The notes under the pieces: generated by a model
What the model saw: the letters and a program-made list of their open reading frames with translations, nothing else
Told to the model about the DNA's origin: nothing
Databases searched by the model: none
In this document: positions 7,085-9,580 of the stretch, one piece after another
Layout: each line of letters opens with the position of its first letter
How positions within the stretch are numbered: position 1 is the first letter of the stretch
Assembly (NCBI GenBank): GCA_964402115.1
Contig: CAYOBW010000285.1
Span: forward strand, 1-9,580
DNA: 9,580 bases
Direction of reading: 5' to 3'
From: CAYOBW01 sp964402115
Lineage (GTDB): Bacteria > Verrucomicrobiota > Kiritimatiellia > UBA8416 > CAYOBW01
Position numbers and translations under genes: made by a program

Positions 7085-7288
7085 CTCGCTCCTTCTGCCG
7101 AACTTCCGCCGAGGAACGTCGTGCCAGCCACCAACATGGCACCTTCACAATACTGCGCAGGCACCCGACCGAAAAATGATGCAAAGCGTCCAAGTGCATG
7201 GATTTTTATGATGCCGGACGTACCTTTCCTGCCGGCGCGTCGGACACCTCGGCGGGACCTCTCAACAGGTGCCTAAGGGAGCATGCCC
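7085..7288. promoter_or_regulatory. Divergent intergenic regulatory region
   Basis: This 204-base gap separates the MDR-led operon (minus) from the AraC-type gene (plus) and should hold both promoters. It contains an AT-richer core around 7141-7215, unlike its surroundings. A candidate minus-strand -10, TATTGT (7152-7147; 4 of 6), lies about 63 bases before the MDR start. A candidate plus-strand -10, TATGAT (7207-7212; 5 of 6), lies about 76 bases before the regulator start. Neither has a convincing -35 box, as expected if an activator is needed. The regulatory role follows from the gene orientation; the exact boxes are tentative. Confidence 0.6.
7176..7223 (+). promoter_or_regulatory. Spaced direct repeat, candidate AraC-family operator
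   Basis: ATGATGC recurs at 7176-7182 and 7208-7214, and each copy is followed four bases later by CGT (7187-7189 and 7219-7221). The period is 32 bases, about three helical turns. AraC-type regulators commonly bind direct repeats on one face of the helix. The left copy abuts the -35 position (about 7170-7175) of the candidate minus-strand promoter. The right copy overlaps the TATGAT -10 of the regulator's own candidate promoter. This arrangement would suit operon activation with autorepression. TGATGCCG also occurs inside coding DNA in this window (near 1117 and 4698), so the motif is not rare. Confidence 0.35.
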
Positions 7289-8134
7289 ATGGCTGACCAG
7301 ACACGAGCACGGTTCGCCCCCGAACTGCCCGCCGCCTTCTGGGCCGACGCGGGCGCGCTGGCGCGCTCCGCCGAACTCACGCCGCTGTACGTCGAGCGCT
7401 ACGTCGGCGTGCGGCACAACCCCACCCTCTCGACGCATGCGTTCTGGGAACTGACCTACGTCTTCCGGGGGCACGGCCACCTGTGGACGGGGACCGGCGG
7501 CGCGGCCAAACCACTGCCGCTGGGCGACACCACGGCGTACCTCATCCCGCCCGGCCTGCCGCACCGCGAGGAGGCGGACGACGAGCGGCTGGACACGCTC
7601 TGGGTCGGCCTGCGGGGTTCGCGCCTCGACGGCCTGGGCCGGCGCGATATCGTCCGCGTGCGCAACGCCGACCTGGCGCCGTGGTGCGAACGGCTGTGGG
7701 AACGGGCCCAGCGTCCCTACGGCCGCATCGGCCTGGAACTGGATGGGCTAACGCTCCACCTGCTGGGTCTGATCCTGCGCCTGGATCAGGGCCAGCCGAC
7801 GCACCGTGCCGACCGCATCGACGAAGTGGTGGCCCTGCTGAATCAGCGCTTCTCAGAGCCCCTTGCCATGTCGGCCCTGGCCACCGAGTGCGGCTACAGC
7901 GAGGGACATTTCTACCGCAGCTTCCGCGAGCGCACCGGCCGCACGCCGGTCCAGTACCTCACCGAAGTGCGCGTCCGCCACGCCCGCCACTGGCTGCGGC
8001 ATACCACGCTCAGCGTCGAGCGCGTCGCCGAGATGTGCGGCTTTCGCGACCCACTCTACTTCAGCCGCGTGTTCCGCCGGGCCACGGGCCAGGCGCCAAC
8101 GGCGACCCGGGCGCGGCGCGGACAGGCGCCTTGA
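7289..8134 (+). CDS. AraC-family transcriptional regulator
   Basis: A 281-residue one-component regulator with the standard two-part layout. An N-terminal cupin-like ligand-sensing domain covers roughly 30-110, with HAFWELTYVFRGHGHLW (50-66) and a YLIPPGLPH strand (84-92). The C-terminal domain has two helix-turn-helices, MSALATECGYSEGHFYRSF (194-212) and VERVAEMCGFRDPLYFSRVF (243-262), each matching the conserved AraC-type pattern. The ATG at 7289 is preferred over the in-frame ATG at 7283, because AAGGGAG (7275-7281) sits 7 bases before the former and only 1 before the latter. It is transcribed away from the MDR-led operon. By analogy with cupin-type AraC proteins it probably senses a sugar-like inducer of that operon. 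The ligand is unknown. Confidence 0.95.
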   Translation: MADQTRARFAPELPAAFWADAGALARSAELTPLYVERYVGVRHNPTLSTHAFWELTYVFRGHGHLWTGTGGAAKPLPLGDTTAYLIPPGLPHREEADDERLDTLWVGLRGSRLDGLGRRDIVRVRNADLAPWCERLWERAQRPYGRIGLELDGLTLHLLGLILRLDQGQPTHRADRIDEVVALLNQRFSEPLAMSALATECGYSEGHFYRSFRERTGRTPVQYLTEVRVRHARHWLRHTTLSVERVAEMCGFRDPLYFSRVFRRATGQAPTATRARRGQAP

Positions 8135-8360
8135 GCGCCCGCCCAAACACCGGGACAAGACGACGACACCGCCACGACTGCGCGATGACCTGCTGGGCGA
8201 TGTGGCCCTGAGCCAGGAGCAGCCCGCGTCGGCCGCTTCCGTCGTGCGGGTGGAAGCCTCGAGATGCCAGTCGTGGAGGCAGCGGTCGCGGAGTCGCGGC
8301 GAGGCCGCCGTGCCGCCATTGCCCCGGTGGCGGGGGCGTGCTGGATCTGACCTCGGGCCG
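8135..8360. other. Stretch without an intact gene
   Basis: No start codon with a ribosome-binding site opens a credible protein here on either strand. In the frame of the following LamG-like piece, 8196-8258 reads GDVALSQEQPASAASVV, which resembles the first strand of an F5/8 type C (discoidin) domain. The resemblance fades into Arg-rich, non-coding-looking sequence from about 8260. A 5-base stem, GGCGC/GCGCC (8125-8139), spans the regulator stop codon without a U-tract and is not convincing as a terminator. Confidence 0.4.
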
Positions 8361-8714
8361 ATGAAGCTGCCGGCGCCAATGCTCTACATCACCGGTAAGG
8401 GCATGGACATGAAGCTGGGCGTCTTCGCGCCGTGCAAGCCGGGCGTGTGGTATCACCTGGCCGTAGTGTACGACAAGGACGCCCCGAGCAATCAGGCCAA
8501 GGTCTATGCCAACGGCAGGCTCGAGGACTTCGAGACCACGGCGGACGGCGGGCCGCTGACCCCGGCCAAGGACGCGCCGCCGACCATAGCATTCGGCCAG
8601 GGGCCTGTGCCTCTGGATGAAGTGCGCGTTTCGAGCAGGGCGCGGACGCTGCAGGAACTGGGCTACCCGGGCGACTGGAGCAGCCGCTCCTGGTCGGACC
8701 GGTTGCGTGAGTGA
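8361..8714 (+). pseudogene. Orphan C-terminal half of a LamG/concanavalin A-like domain
   Basis: The frame from 8361 encodes 117 residues that fit the second half of a LamG-like (LamGL) beta-sandwich. GVWYHLAVVYDKD (28-40) corresponds to the usual W-x-H-x-A-x-x-Y-D strand. VYANGRL (48-54) matches the Y-x-N-G strand, and PLDEVRVSSRARTLQEL (84-100) matches the closing DEVRI...ALS strand. LamGL domains usually run about 140-200 residues and follow a signal peptide or sit in a larger secreted protein. Neither the N-terminal half nor a signal sequence is present, and no ribosome-binding site stands at the domain start. An AAGGG 7 bases before the ATG at 8409 falls mid-domain and is probably chance. 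The best explanation is the eroded 3' end of a secreted carbohydrate-binding protein gene. A short expressed ORF cannot be excluded. Confidence 0.6.
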
Positions 8715-8772
8715 TGCCCGGCACAGGAAGTGCGGCCGCACTGGGCCACCAGGAGTGATGCCGGGATGAGGA
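8709..8772. repeat. Direct repeat flanking a 14-base perfect palindrome
   Basis: GAGTGATGCC starts at 8709 and again at 8753. Compared over 20 bases, the two copies match at 16 positions, with a period of 44 bases. Between them, 8729-8742 is the perfect palindrome AGTGCGGCCGCACT. The first copy covers the stop codon of the LamG-like remnant; the second ends 24 bases before the lipoprotein start. It could be a regulatory site for the lipoprotein gene, a hairpin at the end of the old gene, or a duplication scar from the loss of upstream DNA. There are no transposase remnants beside it. Confidence 0.5.
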
Positions 8773-8796
8773 GCAGAAGCAATCGGAGGGAATCCC

Positions 8797-9580
8797 ATGC
8801 GCACCAACTCTTGGGGTCTTGTCCTTCTGGCCGCCTTGGCGGTGTTTGCCTCGGCATGCCGTTGCGGGAAGACTGGCGGAGTGCCCTTGTCCCCCACAAC
8901 GCCAGCCGCGAAACAACCGCCGTACGTGATCGGCGCGTACTATTTCGGCATGTGGTCGGCAGACGCGTTCCAGGTCATTGACGGATTCCCGTTCCGCCGC
9001 CGGGACTTCTACCTGCGGGCGAGTTCCGCGATCTCCCCTGTCTACGCTTGGCGTTCCGCCGCGGGGCAGTATCTGTCGGTGGCGCGGAACGGCGGCGATG
9101 ATTGTCCGCCGCATGCCGAGTTCGCAGGCGCCGCGTTCTACCTGGCGACCGGCCCTGGCGGCGATTTCAGCCAACCGATCTACCACCTCCGGGGCGCCGG
9201 GCGCCACATCTACACCGTGGACATGAAGGAGAAGGACAGTCTTTGCGCGAACGGCGGGTACTCCGACGCCGGCGTGTTGGGACATCTCTGCCCGCGACCG
9301 GCCCCGGGGCTGGTTCCCTTGTACTCATGGAAGCACGCAGAGGGAACCCGGTATCTGACTGCCGGCGGCGACGCAGAGGGGATCGACGCAGCAAGCGGTT
9401 ATACCCGCGAAGGAGCCATCGGCTACGTTCCGGGGGAAAGGCTTCGCGGCGACGACTGGTGGACGGGTGTCAGGGACCTGTTCGACAAGATGCGGTGCTG
9501 GCCGGCGAATCCGGGGGAAATCACGGATGAGTACCTCGGCGTGCGCGGCGGCGACTTCTCCCACCTTCAGCCGGCGATCG
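8797..9580 (+). CDS. Lipoprotein with GH99-like start and DUF5648-like repeats (3' end beyond window)
   Basis: The frame stays open to the window end: 261 complete codons and no stop. GGAGGG (8785-8790) sits 6 bases before the ATG. The N-terminus is a lipoprotein signal: Arg2, a hydrophobic core (8-18), then SAC with Cys21 as the lipidated residue, although Ala and not Leu is at -3. A Pro/Thr-rich linker leads to YVIGAYYFGMW (43-53), like the first barrel strand of GH99-like/WbsX endo-glycosidase-type proteins. Three related repeats of 40-45 residues follow: VYAWRSAAGQYLSV (82-95), IYHLRGAGRHIYTV (128-141) and LYSWKHAEGTRYLT (175-188). The last two close with GVLG (159-162) and GAIG (206-209). 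This pattern matches DUF5648-type secreted repeats. The end, DFSHLQPAI (253-261), looks like the resumption of the GH99-like barrel. It is likely an envelope-anchored glycan-acting protein; catalytic residues lie outside the window. Confidence 0.8.
   Translation, partial: MRTNSWGLVLLAALAVFASACRCGKTGGVPLSPTTPAAKQPPYVIGAYYFGMWSADAFQVIDGFPFRRRDFYLRASSAISPVYAWRSAAGQYLSVARNGGDDCPPHAEFAGAAFYLATGPGGDFSQPIYHLRGAGRHIYTVDMKEKDSLCANGGYSDAGVLGHLCPRPAPGLVPLYSWKHAEGTRYLTAGGDAEGIDAASGYTREGAIGYVPGERLRGDDWWTGVRDLFDKMRCWPANPGEITDEYLGVRGGDFSHLQPAI

Noticed and set aside
8125..8139. Hairpin at the AraC-type gene stop codon as a terminator
   Set aside because: The stem is only 5 base pairs and has no following U-tract, which is expected by chance at this GC content.
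8389..9285. 298-residue minus-strand frame across the LamG remnant and lipoprotein
   Set aside because: It is opposite a plus-strand gene with a good ribosome-binding site and lipoprotein signal, and shows no recognisable domain.
1..9580. CRISPR arrays, tRNA or rRNA genes, insertion sequences
   Set aside because: I saw no regularly spaced repeat array, cloverleaf-like sequence, rRNA signature or transposase reading frame on either strand.

Overview
This window is GC-rich bacterial DNA (about two thirds G+C by eye, not counted), with intact genes on both strands and strong third-position GC bias. The gene mix is three uroporphyrinogen-decarboxylase (UroD)-fold proteins, a Gfo/Idh/MocA oxidoreductase, a zinc-dependent MDR dehydrogenase, a LamG-type fragment and a lipoprotein with DUF5648-like repeats beside a GH99-like motif. 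That mix resembles genomes of Planctomycetota, Lentisphaerota, Armatimonadota and related uncultured lineages. This placement is inference from gene content, because the window holds no rRNA or other phylogenetic marker.

Layout. (1) 98-1450 minus: glmM, phosphoglucosamine mutase of peptidoglycan precursor synthesis, with a plausible sigma70-like promoter of its own at 1504-1531. (2) 1677-7084 minus: a five-gene block read right to left. Its order is MDR dehydrogenase (6077-7084), UroD-like A (5133-6080), UroD-like B (4012-5133), Gfo/Idh/MocA oxidoreductase (2936-3994) and UroD-like C (1677-2843). The first two junctions overlap (ATGA, TGATG), the third gap is 17 bases and the fourth is 92 bases, so this is very probably one operon. 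(3) 7085-7288: a divergent regulatory region with a spaced direct repeat. (4) 7289-8134 plus: an AraC-family regulator, the obvious candidate controller of the operon. (5) 8135-8796: a gene-poor stretch with an orphan C-terminal half of a LamG-like domain (8361-8714), a 14-base palindrome and a near-repeat. (6) 8797 to the right edge, plus: a lipoprotein whose reading frame is still open at the window end. It has a GH99-like first-strand motif followed by three DUF5648-like repeats.

How the genes may work together. The operon pairs two dehydrogenases of families that act on sugars and polyols with three divergent members of the UroD/corrinoid-methyltransferase superfamily. Only one of the three (UroD-like B) keeps the His-x-Cys...Cys zinc site known from MtaA/MtbA-type methyltransferases. 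The other two carry His-x-His or His-x-Asp there. No corrinoid-binding protein or reductive activator is present. The likeliest reading is an AraC-controlled pathway for catabolism of a carbohydrate-derived or methylated small molecule. The substrate cannot be read from the sequence. This operon is the best candidate here for an undescribed system.
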